The notes: a model not told the origin generated them from the sequence alone. Counted from the stretch's first letter, positions 46,112-56,476 are shown. The stretch is 64,000 nucleotides of DNA from Sessilibacter corallicola (GCF_021290925.1 NZ_JAJSLX010000002.1:62001-126000); one strand, 5' to 3'. Translations and numbers: made by a program.

Positions 46112-48700
46112 ATGAGTGACAGATTTTTAAGTTTTTATCGTGGATTAGTGATCGAGCGTCCGAAGCTGGCGTTGGTGATCGTATTTTTGATTGCGGCGGT
46201 AATGGCCGCAGGATTACCCAATTTTAAATTGGATGCATCCGCTGACGCTTTGACATTAGAAGCCGATAGAGACCTGGATTATTACCGTGAAATTATCAAA
46301 CGCTACGGTACCGGTGATTTATTGGTTGTTACTTATCGCCCGCACGATGAACTGTTTCAAGCGAACTCTCTCGATAATCTCAAAAAGTTGAGAGATGAAC
46401 TTAAAGAGATTGAAGGCGTTGCGAATGCTCTCAGTATTCTCGATGTTCCTCTTCTGTATAGCCCGCTGCAAAATCTCACTCAAATTAATCAAGGGTTGCG
46501 CACGCTTGAAACCAATGACGTCAACTTTAATTCTGCAAGACAAGAATTTTTAACGAGCCCCATTTACAAGAATTTAATTCTCGGTCCAGACGAGCAAACA
46601 ACGGTTATTGCGCTGTCGCTTGAAGTGGATGAAAAATTTATTGAACTGGTCCGTGCTCGCGATGCGTTGCGCCTTAAGAGAAAGCAATTGGGTTTGTCGC
46701 CAGAAGAATCTCTTGAACTCGAAAAAGTAAGCGCAGAATTTTTAGAGTACAGCACGCAAGCCGCGCAGCGTTCGCGCGTTCGCGTGCAATCGGTCAGAGA
46801 CATTGCTGAGAAATACAAAGGCGATGCAGAGATTTTTGTTGGCGGTGTCACCATGATCACCTCCGACATGATCCGATTTATCCAAAACGACTTAGTCGTG
46901 TTTGGTTCGGCGATTGTTGTTTTCATCATAGCGTTATTAGCGGTCATTTTCCGCCGTATTCGCTTTGTCGTTTTACCGCTGGCAACGTCGGTATTGTCCG
47001 TGGTTATTATGCTCGGCTTTTTGAGTTGGGTGGATTGGCGATTAACCGTGATCTCGACAAATTTCGTGGCACTGCTGTTGATTGTATCGCTGGCAATTAC
47101 CATTCACTTGGTAGTGCGTTATCGGGAATATCACGCGCAAAACCCTACGTGGTCACAAGCAGAGCTTGTGTTAGCAACCACAAAATTTATGTTTAAGCCG
47201 TGTCTATACACAACGCTCACCACGATCGTTGCGTTTATGTCATTGGTTGTTAGCGGAATTCGCCCGGTTATCGATTTTGGTTGGATGATGACCATCGGGT
47301 TGTTAGTCAGTTTCGTGCTTGTGTTTGTGGTTTTACCAGCGGGATTGATGTTGTTATCGCCAGGCAAAGCTCAAGAAGATAAAGCAACCGATCAACCCAT
47401 CACGTTAATTTTTTCGCGCTTTACCGAGCGCAAAGGCTCGTTGGTATTAGTGTTTGCGCTGATAGCACTTGGCTTGGGTGGTATTGGTGTCAGTCAGCTG
47501 CAAGTTGATAACCGCTTTATCGACTACTTCCGATCAGATACTGAAATCTACCAAGGCATGAAGGTCATCGATCAGAATTTAGGTGGCACGATCAATCTAG
47601 ACATTATTTTGGATGTCGATCCGGAAGTTGCTCGTTTGATTGCCGGAGGTGCCAGTGAAGCGTCTCCAGAAGAAGACCCTTTTGCTGAGGCCGATCCGTT
47701 CGACGAACCCGATCCATTTGAGTTTCATGGCCCCTTGGTGGAAGAAGATCCCTTCGCCGAGGTAGACCCGTTTTCTGAACATAATCCCAAATCACAACCA
47801 GCGAACAGTTATTGGTTCACCATTGCCGGTTTGCGAGAGTTGCAGTCGTTACAAAATTATCTCAACAGCCTTGATGAAGTTGGGCGTGTGGATTCCTTAG
47901 CCACGCTTTACGAAGTTGCCGAAGATATCAACGGCGGTTCGCTCAATGACTTTGAATTGGCCGTTCTGAAAAACGGCTTGCCTGATGAAATCGAAGGCAT
48001 TTTGGTAAATCCTTACTTGGATGCTGAAATTAACCAGGCCCGAGTGACGTTGCGTGTTAAAGAGACTGATCCCGATCTGCGTCGATTAACATTCATCGAT
48101 AAAGTACAGGCAGAGATGGTGAACACTTTGGGCTTCAAGCCAGAACAAATTCACTTTACCGGCGGCTTGGTGTTGTACAACAACATGCTGAAAAGCTTGT
48201 TTCAATCGCAAATATTAACCTTGGGGGCGGTTTTCTTGGCCATCATGGTGATGTTTATGATTTTGTTCCGCTCCCTGCTGATCGCTGTTGTGGCAATCAT
48301 TCCAAATATGCTCGCAGCACTCGTGATTTTGGGTGGAATGGGTCTGGCCGGTATTTCTCTGGACATGATGACCATTACCATCGCTGCAATCACCATCGGT
48401 ATCGGTGTCGACGACACCATTCACTACATACACAGATTTAACCGCGAATATCAGATCGATGGCGATTACATCGCTGCTATGCATCGCTCGCATGCGTCGA
48501 TCGGTAGCGCGATGTATTACACCTCAGTGACCATCATTGTTGGCTTTTCTGTGTTGGCGTTGTCGGAGTTTATTCCTTCAATTTTGTTTGGATTATTGAC
48601 CGGCGCGGCTATGCTTGCGGCCATTTTGGGGGCATTAACACTGCTGCCTAAATTAATTTTAGTCGTAAAGCCCTTTGCGCGAGCCGCCTCTGCCACATAA
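46112..48700 (+). CDS. RND/MMPL-family exporter with DPF hexad insert
   Basis: An 862-residue inner-membrane transporter of the MMPL/RND type. There are two repeats, each with one N-terminal helix, a large periplasmic loop and five helices. Conserved membrane segments include ITIHLVVRYREYHAQNP in the first half and IGIGVDDTIHYIHRFNREY in the second. In the second periplasmic loop (about 519-555) is a tandem insert with five Asp-Pro-Phe triplets spaced 6, 6, 12 and 6 residues. I start at 46112 (MSDRFLSFYRG); a TTG at 46070 would add 14 residues. Substrate unknown; relatives export lipids or hopanoids. It lies 36 bp before the Kef-type gene. Confidence 0.85.
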   Translation: MSDRFLSFYRGLVIERPKLALVIVFLIAAVMAAGLPNFKLDASADALTLEADRDLDYYREIIKRYGTGDLLVVTYRPHDELFQANSLDNLKKLRDELKEIEGVANALSILDVPLLYSPLQNLTQINQGLRTLETNDVNFNSARQEFLTSPIYKNLILGPDEQTTVIALSLEVDEKFIELVRARDALRLKRKQLGLSPEESLELEKVSAEFLEYSTQAAQRSRVRVQSVRDIAEKYKGDAEIFVGGVTMITSDMIRFIQNDLVVFGSAIVVFIIALLAVIFRRIRFVVLPLATSVLSVVIMLGFLSWVDWRLTVISTNFVALLLIVSLAITIHLVVRYREYHAQNPTWSQAELVLATTKFMFKPCLYTTLTTIVAFMSLVVSGIRPVIDFGWMMTIGLLVSFVLVFVVLPAGLMLLSPGKAQEDKATDQPITLIFSRFTERKGSLVLVFALIALGLGGIGVSQLQVDNRFIDYFRSDTEIYQGMKVIDQNLGGTINLDIILDVDPEVARLIAGGASEASPEEDPFAEADPFDEPDPFEFHGPLVEEDPFAEVDPFSEHNPKSQPANSYWFTIAGLRELQSLQNYLNSLDEVGRVDSLATLYEVAEDINGGSLNDFELAVLKNGLPDEIEGILVNPYLDAEINQARVTLRVKETDPDLRRLTFIDKVQAEMVNTLGFKPEQIHFTGGLVLYNNMLKSLFQSQILTLGAVFLAIMVMFMILFRSLLIAVVAIIPNMLAALVILGGMGLAGISLDMMTITIAAITIGIGVDDTIHYIHRFNREYQIDGDYIAAMHRSHASIGSAMYYTSVTIIVGFSVLALSEFIPSILFGLLTGAAMLAAILGALTLLPKLILVVKPFARAASAT
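47669..47776 (+). repeat. Degenerate 18-bp tandem repeat encoding DPF hexads
   Basis: Six consecutive 18-base units encode EEDPFA, EADPFD, EPDPFE, FHGPLV, EEDPFA and EVDPFS. The DPF triplets start at 47675, 47693, 47711, 47747 and 47765. Codons differ between units (GACCCTTTT, GATCCGTTC, GATCCATTT, GATCCCTTC, GACCCGTTT), so it is not a recent slippage product. Confidence 0.85.
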
Positions 48701-48736
48701 ACTCTCCCTAGATTTGAGAGATTAGGGCAGATTTCT

Positions 48737-50326
48737 ATGGATTTTTTGTGGATATGCGTCGCTTTTGCCTTTGGCTTCGGCGCTAGACAGCTTGGATTGC
48801 CACCATTAGTTGGGTATTTGCTCGCTGGGTTTGGTCTGAATGCTTTCAGTATTGAGCCGTTTGCGGGCATTACTGAACTGGCCGATCTGGGCATTACCCT
48901 AATGCTATTCACCATCGGCTTAAAGCTGAATCTGCGTAATCTCGCTCGCCCCGAGGTTTGGGGCGGCACCACCGTTCACTCATCGATTTGGTGCCTACTG
49001 CTGGCAATTGGCGGCTTTTTGATGGTTTGGCTGTTTCCGTTTGCCGAAGGAAACTGGATTCTAATCCTTCTCGTCAGCTTTGCTTTCAGTTTCAGCAGCA
49101 CCGTGTGTGTGATGAAAACTCTTGAAGACAGTGCCGAACTGAAAAGCCGCCACGGTGACTTGTCCATCGGTGTTTTGGTTATTCAAGACATTCTCGCGGT
49201 GTTGTTCTTGGTATTCGCAACCGGGAAAACTCCGAGCTACTGGGCGCTGGCACTGCCTCTTTTGATTTTAGCTCGACCGTTATTTGCCAAGTTATTGACT
49301 CGCTGCGGCCACGGGGAGTTGCTGGTATTGGTGGGCTTCTTTATCGCTCTCGGCGGTTATGAGTTGTTCCACATTACCGATGTGAAAGGTGATTTGGGCG
49401 CGTTAATTCTCGGAATGGTTGTCGCTGGTTTGCCAAAATCGACCGAGCTCTATAAATCGTTGATGAGCCTAAAAGATTTATTCTTGGTTGGTTTCTTCCT
49501 AAACATTGGCTTTAGCGCGTTACCAACGTGGGAATTACTGGGTTGGGCAATCTTAATGGTCGCGCTGTTGCCGCTTAAATTTGCCATGTTCTTTGGTCTG
49601 TTTATCGCCTTTAAACTAAGGGCGAGGACCGCATTTTTGAGTGCCTTGGCGCTGGCAAATTTCAGTGAGTTTGGTCTGATTGTCGCCAGCCAAGGCGTGG
49701 ATAAAGGCTGGTTACCTGAGAGCCAATTGGTGATGATTGCGCTGGCTGTATCCATCTCGTTTGTCACCAGCTCGTTTATTTATCGGCGCGCACACAGCTT
49801 GTACGCCAAGTACAAACACTTTATTTGTAAATTCGAGCGCTCCTCGGCCAAAAGCCTTCACGGTTATCAACAGCCCTACGGCGCAGAGGTGTTGATTTGT
49901 GGAATGGGCCGGGTTGGAACCGGTGCATACAAAGCCTTGCAACCTCATATGCACGAAAAAGTTTGGTGTGTAGAGATTGATCCAGAACGCGCGCAAGCGC
50001 TGCAAGAAAAAGGGCGTAACGTTGTTTTGGGTGATGCGGACGACATTGATTTCTGGGAACAGTTAGATGCGGGCGACGTTCAACTCGTGATGTTGGCGAT
50101 TCCTTCCATTCGTGAAATGAAGAACATTATTTTTCAGTTGCGCGAATCGAAGTTCAAAGGTCGAATTGCTGCGGTTGCGCGCTACGATGACGAACGCAAA
50201 GAGCTGTTAAAACTGGGCGCTGACGTTGTGTTTAACTACTACGCCGAAGTTGGGGCGGGCTTTGCGGCAGAATGTGCGCACTTAATTGATTCTGACGTTA
50301 AGCTTGAGCGACTGGCAGCTCAATAA
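48737..50326 (+). CDS. Kef-type cation/proton antiporter
   Basis: A 529-residue monovalent cation:proton antiporter-2 protein. The first about 370 residues are a 12-helix exchanger with GLPPLVGYLLAGFGLNAF and TIGLKLN early and LSALALANFSEFGLI later. The C-terminal part is a TrkA-N Rossmann domain with the glycine motif LICGMGRVG (about 385) for NAD binding. There is no TrkA-C domain. It probably exports potassium or sodium in response to nucleotide or redox state. It is cotranscribed after the RND exporter and overlaps the end of the converging histidine kinase by 29 bp. Confidence 0.9.
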   Translation: MDFLWICVAFAFGFGARQLGLPPLVGYLLAGFGLNAFSIEPFAGITELADLGITLMLFTIGLKLNLRNLARPEVWGGTTVHSSIWCLLLAIGGFLMVWLFPFAEGNWILILLVSFAFSFSSTVCVMKTLEDSAELKSRHGDLSIGVLVIQDILAVLFLVFATGKTPSYWALALPLLILARPLFAKLLTRCGHGELLVLVGFFIALGGYELFHITDVKGDLGALILGMVVAGLPKSTELYKSLMSLKDLFLVGFFLNIGFSALPTWELLGWAILMVALLPLKFAMFFGLFIAFKLRARTAFLSALALANFSEFGLIVASQGVDKGWLPESQLVMIALAVSISFVTSSFIYRRAHSLYAKYKHFICKFERSSAKSLHGYQQPYGAEVLICGMGRVGTGAYKALQPHMHEKVWCVEIDPERAQALQEKGRNVVLGDADDIDFWEQLDAGDVQLVMLAIPSIREMKNIIFQLRESKFKGRIAAVARYDDERKELLKLGADVVFNYYAEVGAGFAAECAHLIDSDVKLERLAAQ

Positions 50327-51665
50327 CAAAGGCGGCGCCGCCCAAGGTGGAGTCATTGATGTCTAAGCTGCCGTTGTAGCTGCTGACGATATCGACAACA
50401 ACCGCGAGGCCGATGCCCTGGCCGGATTCGACGGTGTCGGCTCGGGCGCCGCGTTTTAAAATGGTTCCTCGGTGTTTGTGGGTAACACCGGGGCCATTGT
50501 CTTCAATGGTGATGATGAGCGTTTTCTTGTCAACTTCACCTGAGACCTTGACCTTTCCGTCGCCATATTTGCAGGCGTTATCGAGCAGGTTTCCCAAAAG
50601 TTCGAGTAAATCAGACGCATCGCCGTGAAAAAGGCACTGCTTGCCGATATTGAAATCAAAGCTGACGTTTTTCTCGCGATAGACTTTACCCAATGCATTG
50701 GCCAAACGTTCGCAGGCCTCAGCCACCGACTCACCTTTGTTGCCCATCACTGGAGCCGTCTGTGTGACTGCTCGTTGGAGTTGATGGCGGACAATTTCAT
50801 CCATGCGCGAGACTTGCTCGTTGATCACATTGGAGCTGCTGTCTTGGCTCAGACTTCCGCGAATCACGGCCAATGGCGTTTTTAAACTGTGCGCCAGATC
50901 AGACAGTGTGTTTCTATAGCGATCCCGTTGAGCGCGTTCAGTTTCTAGTACACGGTTTAAGTTGGTGATCACCGGTTGAATCTCGGAAGGGTAATCGGTA
51001 TCTAAACGCAGTGATTCTCCGGTTTCGACGCGTTTTAAATCTTGCGCTAACGCCGATAAAGGCTGTAATCCCCACTTTTGAATGAGCCATAACACCACCA
51101 CCAACGCAATTGCCATCAATCCCAACCATTGCTGCAACTGTCGTCGATAGCTTTTCTTTTCTGCCAACAGGGGTGCTTGATCGTGATAGACCTCAAATCG
51201 ATAGGTTTTTTCGAAGCCGAGCTCGGTGTCCCAGACAACATCGAAGCTCAAGGTATGGGCTAAATTTGAATTGATTAAAATCTCTGAGAACTGTTCTTGT
51301 CCGGCCGTAAGCGGCGGGCCGAGCGGGTTGGGTAATTCTGCCATCATGGCCGAGGGCGATTGCCAAACGGTGTTGCTGCCTTCAAGGACGCGCGCGTAAA
51401 GTCCCGATTCGGGCTGATTAAAGCGCGGTTCTTGCAACTGATCGGGCAGCCAAATTTCCTCACCGATAATTTCCGCCGCGCCTAACAACAAATAAATTTG
51501 AGTTCTTAAGCGTTCTGTTTCGGCGACTTGCTGGCTTTGAGCAAAGGCGCGATCCAAAGCGGTTGCAGTGACCGCTAAAATCATCGGCAATAGAATCACC
51601 GAGGCCAAGATCAGTCGGCCACTTAAGCTTTGGAATAGGTGTCGAAATAAGCGTTTTATCATCAC
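50298..51665 (-). CDS. PhoQ-like sensor histidine kinase
   Basis: A 455-residue membrane histidine kinase. The first helix (about 14-36), a periplasmic sensor of about 135 residues and the second helix (about 177-196) precede a HAMP-like linker. The H-box has H259 (DLAHSLKTPLAVIRG), the N-box is DNACKYGDG and the G boxes are IEDNGPGV and GQGIGLAVV. The pattern fits the PhoQ group. It lies 39 bp after its response regulator. The signal is unknown, though the upstream PepSY gene may be part of it. Confidence 0.9.
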   Translation of the reverse strand: MMIKRLFRHLFQSLSGRLILASVILLPMILAVTATALDRAFAQSQQVAETERLRTQIYLLLGAAEIIGEEIWLPDQLQEPRFNQPESGLYARVLEGSNTVWQSPSAMMAELPNPLGPPLTAGQEQFSEILINSNLAHTLSFDVVWDTELGFEKTYRFEVYHDQAPLLAEKKSYRRQLQQWLGLMAIALVVVLWLIQKWGLQPLSALAQDLKRVETGESLRLDTDYPSEIQPVITNLNRVLETERAQRDRYRNTLSDLAHSLKTPLAVIRGSLSQDSSSNVINEQVSRMDEIVRHQLQRAVTQTAPVMGNKGESVAEACERLANALGKVYREKNVSFDFNIGKQCLFHGDASDLLELLGNLLDNACKYGDGKVKVSGEVDKKTLIITIEDNGPGVTHKHRGTILKRGARADTVESGQGIGLAVVVDIVSSYNGSLDINDSTLGGAAFVIELPVAQA

Positions 51666-51704
51666 GAATTCGTGAAGGCACCTAGTGATTGGGTGCCTAT
51701 CAAT

Positions 51705-52385
51705 TTAGGCGTCAGCTTCTAAATTAAAACGGTAGCCTTGGCCGCGAATGGTGGTGATGGGTTTGAGAGAGCCGTCGGGATCGATCTTCTTACGTAAACG
51801 TCCAACAAAAACTTCAATGGTATTGCTGTCGCGATCAAAGTCTTGATCGTACAGGTGCTCTGTCAGTTCGGTTTTCGAGATTACTTTGCCAACGTTCTGC
51901 ACCAGATATTCAAAAGTGTTGTATTCAAAGCTGGTCAGTTCGAGGGCTTCTTCTTTGAGCTTCACCACTTTTGCTGCGGTATCTAATGTGAGCGGGCCAA
52001 AGTGAAGTAATGGGCTTGCGTGACCGTTGGATCGGCGTATTAAAGCGTTGGCTCGGGCGCGTAATTCTTCGTTGTGGAAGGGTTTAACCAGGTAATCGTC
52101 GGCACCGGCTTCCAAGCCGCCAACTTTGTCCTGCCAGCTGTCGCGTGCAGTGAGAATTAAGATTGGGAATTTCTTGCCCTTTTCGCGCAGTTTTTTGATC
52201 ACCTCAATGCCGTCGATTTGGGGTAGGCCGATATCGATGATAGCGAGATCGTAGGGGTGTTCTTCACCCAGATACAGCCCTTCTTGACCATCGAAAGCGC
52301 TGTCAGTGACGTAGCCTTCAGACTTTAAATAAGCGCACAGTTGTTCATTGAGTTTTACTTCGTCTTCGACAATTAATAAACGCAC
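51705..52385 (-). CDS. OmpR/PhoP-family response regulator
   Basis: A 226-residue transcription regulator. The receiver domain (1-120) has the acidic pair E7-D8, phosphorylated D51 in AIIDIGLPQIDG and K101 in DDYLVKPF. The winged helix of OmpR type (about 130-222) includes VGRLRKKIDPDGS and TIRGQGYRF. It lies 12 bp after the PepSY gene and before the kinase. Confidence 0.95.
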   Translation of the reverse strand: MRLLIVEDEVKLNEQLCAYLKSEGYVTDSAFDGQEGLYLGEEHPYDLAIIDIGLPQIDGIEVIKKLREKGKKFPILILTARDSWQDKVGGLEAGADDYLVKPFHNEELRARANALIRRSNGHASPLLHFGPLTLDTAAKVVKLKEEALELTSFEYNTFEYLVQNVGKVISKTELTEHLYDQDFDRDSNTIEVFVGRLRKKIDPDGSLKPITTIRGQGYRFNLEADA

Positions 52386-52397
52386 GTTAACTCTACC

Positions 52398-52763
52398 TTA
52401 TTGTATTTTGCCGTCGGGGCTGACATTGATATAGGTGACTTTGCCTGAGGGAAGCAAGATTTTTACTCGGTGACCGTTACTGGACGGTCTGACTTTCAGC
52501 ACTTTACCGCCAATGTGTTTTTTGGCGATTCTTGCCGCTTCGCGTGAATCGATTCCACGTTGGGCTCCGGCGCCAGAATGCAGCGATTTGCGATTGTCCT
52601 TCTGATTTGAGTTTTCAAATCCGGGGCGAGGAAAGCTTGGGCCTTTGTCGTCTTTGGCCGCCGCTATTTCGAACGGGAACGGACGCGGCAAAGGGTTGGC
52701 TGTTGCACCAATGTGAGTGGTTAAGAGAATCACGGTAACGACCAGCATGAACGCCGATTTCAT
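52398..52763 (-). CDS. PepSY-domain periplasmic protein
   Basis: A 121-residue exported protein. The signal peptide starts at MKSAFMLVV (52763), since the longer frame would add 28 unlikely residues. A Pro-rich linker precedes a PepSY-like domain (IDSREAARIAKKHIGGKVLK, then VRPSSNGHRVKILLPSGKVT and NVSPDGKI). PepSY proteins often modulate kinases or peptidases. It is first gene of the PepSY-RR-HK operon, a layout seen in Pseudomonas relatives. Confidence 0.75.
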   Translation of the reverse strand: MKSAFMLVVTVILLTTHIGATANPLPRPFPFEIAAAKDDKGPSFPRPGFENSNQKDNRKSLHSGAGAQRGIDSREAARIAKKHIGGKVLKVRPSSNGHRVKILLPSGKVTYINVSPDGKIQ

Positions 52764-53219
52764 ATTCCGGAACCAATAAATGCAAAGCGGGTTGATCAAA
52801 ACAGAATTCCGTCTATTGCGGTGAATGTTTTGCCACAGAATGCCCATGATTTCAGTGGCAAGGCTAATTTTACGGTGATGTTAAGTGTAACAGCGTTCAT
52901 CATAAAACCTATCCTAAATTAGCGGTAATTCGTGCAATTGATGTCTTTGATTCACCTTGCAGGAGCTACTTCAATAACTCAGGGAAAACTCAGTGTGATG
53001 TTCAGGTTTGGGTAACTGTTGCCAGAGGCCCCTAAAGACTCCAGCAAGGTTGCAGTCTAGCTTAGACATTCTGAATAGCGACTGAAATAATACGCTCAAT
53101 CAAGCGATTTTCTGGGTTTTGGCCAGATCTAACCTCGAATAATTTCCCGATTACCCGATCATGAGTTATTTTCTCAGCCTCTAACGATCAAATTCTTGAC
53201 CATTTACGATAAACATTAG
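52764..53219. other. Divergent gap between the PepSY and Lon-N genes
   Basis: A 456-bp promoter region with no gene. No PhoP-box repeat or strong sigma70 promoter was recognised. Confidence 0.45.
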
Positions 53220-53810
53220 ATGAATGCCATGTCTGAAAACTTGCCGTTGTTTCCGTTGAATACGTTATTGGTGCCAGAAATGGTGTTGCCGCTCCAGATT
53301 TTCGAGCAGCGTTATCTTCGACTAATCAAAGATTGCTTGAAGAACAATGTTGGTTTCGGCGTTGTTCCTATAAGGGACGGCCATGAAGTGGGTCAGGTCG
53401 CGATGATCTACGATATCGGTGTGCACGCCGAGATTGTCGATTGGAGTCAGGGAGAAAACGGCCTGCTAAACATTAAGGTGGCCGGTGGCAGAAAATTCAA
53501 AGTGCTGAAAACCTCCCTCGAAGACGATCAATTGATGCAGTCAGAAGTAGAGTATCTGCCCGAAGAGGCCGACGATTCTATTCCCAGTGAATTTGACGGC
53601 TTGAACGAAATGTACGACACCTTGTGTGATCATCCCCAGGTGCAAATTCTAAATTTGCCGAAAGCAATCAGCGCCAGACAACTGGGTTGGTTTCTGTCTA
53701 TGTTGCTGCCCATCAATCGAGCGCAGCAGGTGGATTTGCTGAAAATGCAGGCGCCTGTGGAGCGATTGGAAGCGCTTGCGGATATCATTGATCGCCTTGG
53801 TCAGGATTAA
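53220..53810 (+). CDS. Lon N-terminal-domain protein
   Basis: A 196-residue stand-alone LON substrate-binding domain (PF02190 type) without the AAA or protease parts. The start ENLPLFPLNTLLVPEMVLPL and the IFEQRYLRLIKDCL segment are typical. It may bind protein substrates or modulate Lon; its role is not established. The ATG at 53220 or the one at 53229 could be the start; neither has a good ribosome site. It lies 146 bp before proA. Confidence 0.88.
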   Translation: MNAMSENLPLFPLNTLLVPEMVLPLQIFEQRYLRLIKDCLKNNVGFGVVPIRDGHEVGQVAMIYDIGVHAEIVDWSQGENGLLNIKVAGGRKFKVLKTSLEDDQLMQSEVEYLPEEADDSIPSEFDGLNEMYDTLCDHPQVQILNLPKAISARQLGWFLSMLLPINRAQQVDLLKMQAPVERLEALADIIDRLGQD

Positions 53811-53956
53811 TTGTGGCTGTATTAGTGAGCTCAGTGAAGTTCGCGAAATGAGTGAAATTTCGCTAAAATGGTCGGTTCCACCGACGCAATTGCCGGCAAA
53901 AGTATTGTACAAGTGCGTTTATACGCTCAGATCTAGCGACTAAATTTGGGACATTT

Positions 53957-55210
53957 ATGAATATAAAAGATTATATGACGGAGCTTGGTCGCTCTGCTCG
54001 TGCGGCGGCGCGTGTTATTTCTTCCGCGACAACCGAATCCAAGAATACTGCCTTGCTTGCCAGTGCTGATGCCTTAAATGCTTCTCGTGTTGAGCTAAAA
54101 GCGGCCAACGAACAGGATTTGACCTTGGGGCGTGAAGCGGGTTTAGACGCGGCACTGATTGATCGTTTAGAACTGACCGACAGCCGTATCGACGGCATGA
54201 TTGAAGGTTTGACTCAGATTGCCGGATTACCCGATCCCTGCGGTGAAGTGACCGATATGCGTTATCTGCCCAGCGGTATCCAGGTTGGCAAAATGCGAGT
54301 GCCTTTGGGCGTAGTAGGGATTATTTACGAATCTCGACCCAACGTGACTATCGATGCCGCCAGCTTATGCTTGAAATCAGGCAACGCAACAATTTTACGC
54401 GGTGGTAAAGAAGCGTTGTATTCGAACCAAGCTATTGCGAAATGCATTCAGTCGGGTTTGAACACTGCCGGTCTGCCCGAGGGTGTTGTTCAGGTGGTCT
54501 CGACCACCGATCGCGAAGCCGTCGGTCAGTTGATTACAATGCCTGAGTACGTTGATGTCATTGTTCCTCGCGGCGGCAAAGGACTCATCGAGCGCATCAG
54601 CAATGACGCAAAAGTTGCGGTAATAAAGCATTTAGACGGTATTTGTCATGTTTATATTGATGACAAAGCGGATCTTGAGAAAGCCTTTAATATTGCTTTG
54701 AACGCTAAAACTCATCGCTATGGCGTTTGTAATGCCATGGAGACATTGCTTGTTCACAAAGATATCGCTCCCCAAGTATTGCCTCGCCTAGCCCAAGCGT
54801 ATGGTGAAAAAGGCGTTGAGCTGCGCGGTTGTGCGCGAACTCAAGAAGTTATCGAGTGTTTATCTGCAACCGATGAAGATTGGGCGACAGAATATCTCGC
54901 GCCAATTTTGTCCATTCGTTTGGTCGACGACATGCAAGGTGCAATGGATCATATCGATCAATACAGTTCTCAGCATACCGAGACTATCGTGACAGAAGAT
55001 TACACCCGAGCCCGCCGTTTCATTGCTCAAGTGGATTCCAGCTCCGTGATGATCAACGCCTCGACTCGATTTGCCGATGGTTTTGAGTACGGTCTCGGTG
55101 CGGAAATTGGTATTTCTACCGATAAAATCCACGCGCGTGGTCCTGTTGGTTTGGAAGGATTAACGTCCCAAAAATGGATTGTCTTTGGTGATGGACACAT
55201 CCGAGTGTGA
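53957..55210 (+). CDS. proA: Glutamate-5-semialdehyde dehydrogenase
   Basis: Second step of proline synthesis (gamma-glutamyl phosphate reductase). The 417 residues have the NADP fold, [20 protein letters not shown] and the catalytic C258 in [13 protein letters not shown]. It leads the envelope cluster and is 54 bp before nadD, as in Pseudomonas. Confidence 0.97.
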   Translation: MNIKDYMTELGRSARAAARVISSATTESKNTALLASADALNASRVELKAANEQDLTLGREAGLDAALIDRLELTDSRIDGMIEGLTQIAGLPDPCGEVTDMRYLPSGIQVGKMRVPLGVVGIIYESRPNVTIDAASLCLKSGNATILRGGKEALYSNQAIAKCIQSGLNTAGLPEGVVQVVSTTDREAVGQLITMPEYVDVIVPRGGKGLIERISNDAKVAVIKHLDGICHVYIDDKADLEKAFNIALNAKTHRYGVCNAMETLLVHKDIAPQVLPRLAQAYGEKGVELRGCARTQEVIECLSATDEDWATEYLAPILSIRLVDDMQGAMDHIDQYSSQHTETIVTEDYTRARRFIAQVDSSSVMINASTRFADGFEYGLGAEIGISTDKIHARGPVGLEGLTSQKWIVFGDGHIRV

Positions 55211-55264
55211 TCGCACTTAAGCTGAAATTTCTGCAAATTTGGGTCAATCATTGAGGTGCCCGCT

Positions 55265-55897
55265 GTGAAACTGGTGGGTATCTTTGGTGGCACCTTCGAT
55301 CCAATCCACAACGCGCATTTGCGTTTGGCATTAGAAGTTAAGCAAGCCGTTGGTATGGACGAATTATGTTTAATGCCAGCGGCAATTCCCCCTCATAAAC
55401 AACCGCCGATGCGAGGTCCGCACGTTCGCTTGCAGATGTTGCAATTGGCGTTGTCGAATTGCCCCGAATTAGCGATTGATTCAAGGGAATTGGACCGAGA
55501 CGGGCCTTCGTTTACTTTCGATACCTTGCATTCGATAAGAGCCGAATTAGGTTCTCAGGTATCGCTTTGCTTGGTGATGGGAGCCGACTCGTTTGCCAGT
55601 TTTGATCGCTGGTATCGGTGGGCGGAATTTTTGGATCTCGCCAACCTTGTTGTAATCATGCGCCCTGGCGTAAATAAGGTGTTTCCAGAGTCGGTATCGG
55701 CTCTGTTGGAGTCGTCGGCGGCGAGTCTCAACGATCTGCGTGAAAACCCCAGTGGTGGTATCCATCTCATTCAATTGTCGATGCTGCCAATATCGTCCAC
55801 TGAAATTCGACAGCAAATTAGCCAAGGCGAATCCCCGCAATTTTTATTGCCGGATTCTGTATGGTCGTTTATTCAAAAAAATAATTTGTATCGATAG
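55265..55897 (+). CDS. nadD: Nicotinate-mononucleotide adenylyltransferase
   Basis: Adenylates NaMN in NAD synthesis. The 210-residue protein has the nucleotidyltransferase motif GGTFDPIHNAHL (HxxH form) and the C-terminal ISSTEIRQQI. I use the GTG at 55265 (MKLVGIFGG), which has GAGG 8 bp upstream; the GTG at 55256 is another option. rsfS follows 187 bp later. Confidence 0.95.
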   Translation: MKLVGIFGGTFDPIHNAHLRLALEVKQAVGMDELCLMPAAIPPHKQPPMRGPHVRLQMLQLALSNCPELAIDSRELDRDGPSFTFDTLHSIRAELGSQVSLCLVMGADSFASFDRWYRWAEFLDLANLVVIMRPGVNKVFPESVSALLESSAASLNDLRENPSGGIHLIQLSMLPISSTEIRQQISQGESPQFLLPDSVWSFIQKNNLYR

Positions 55898-56084
55898 TCT
55901 TTGAAGAATTGCTCGCCTTTTTTAGCGTTCTAAGTCTTTGCGACAAAAAATCACGGCTGAAAATTGACGACGCTTTTAGTATCCAGTGGCGCTCTATAAG
56001 TCTAAAATTAATGATTGCAAGCGTTGCAATTGATAATAACGAAAAACCACAAATTATCGCGTTATGCGAAACCAGAGAGGATGA

Positions 56085-56465
56085 ATGTCAGAACTTACTC
56101 CACAAGAAGTAAAAGAATTGGTGCTTAACGCACTGAGTGATTTAAAAGCAAAAGATGTTGTTGAACTCAATGTAACGGATTTAACCGATGTAATGGACAC
56201 CCTCGTGATTGCCAGTGGTACGTCTAATCGCCATGTTAAATCCCTCGCACAGCATGTTTCATCCGAAGCAAAAGCTGCGGGTTTTCAACCGCTAGGCATG
56301 GAAGGTGAAAGCCAGGGTGAGTGGGTGTTGGTTGATTTCGGTGATTTAGTGTTACACGTCATGATGCCTTCGACGCGAGATTTTTACGACCTAGAGAAAC
56401 TGTGGTCAATGGCACCGAAAAACCGTATTGAATCGGTACCGAACGACGGAAGTGCGCCTGAGTAG
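56085..56465 (+). CDS. rsfS: Ribosomal silencing factor RsfS
   Basis: Binds L14 on the 50S subunit and blocks subunit joining in starved cells. The 126-residue protein has the typical [35 protein letters not shown] and YDLEKLWS segments. It is 11 bp before rlmH. Confidence 0.95.
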   Translation: MSELTPQEVKELVLNALSDLKAKDVVELNVTDLTDVMDTLVIASGTSNRHVKSLAQHVSSEAKAAGFQPLGMEGESQGEWVLVDFGDLVLHVMMPSTRDFYDLEKLWSMAPKNRIESVPNDGSAPE

Positions 56466-56476
56466 ATTTCTTCGCT

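Noticed and set aside
55909-56112. 67-codon open frame between nadD and rsfS
   Set aside because: Runs into the rsfS start in another frame with no supporting signal; probably the rsfS leader.
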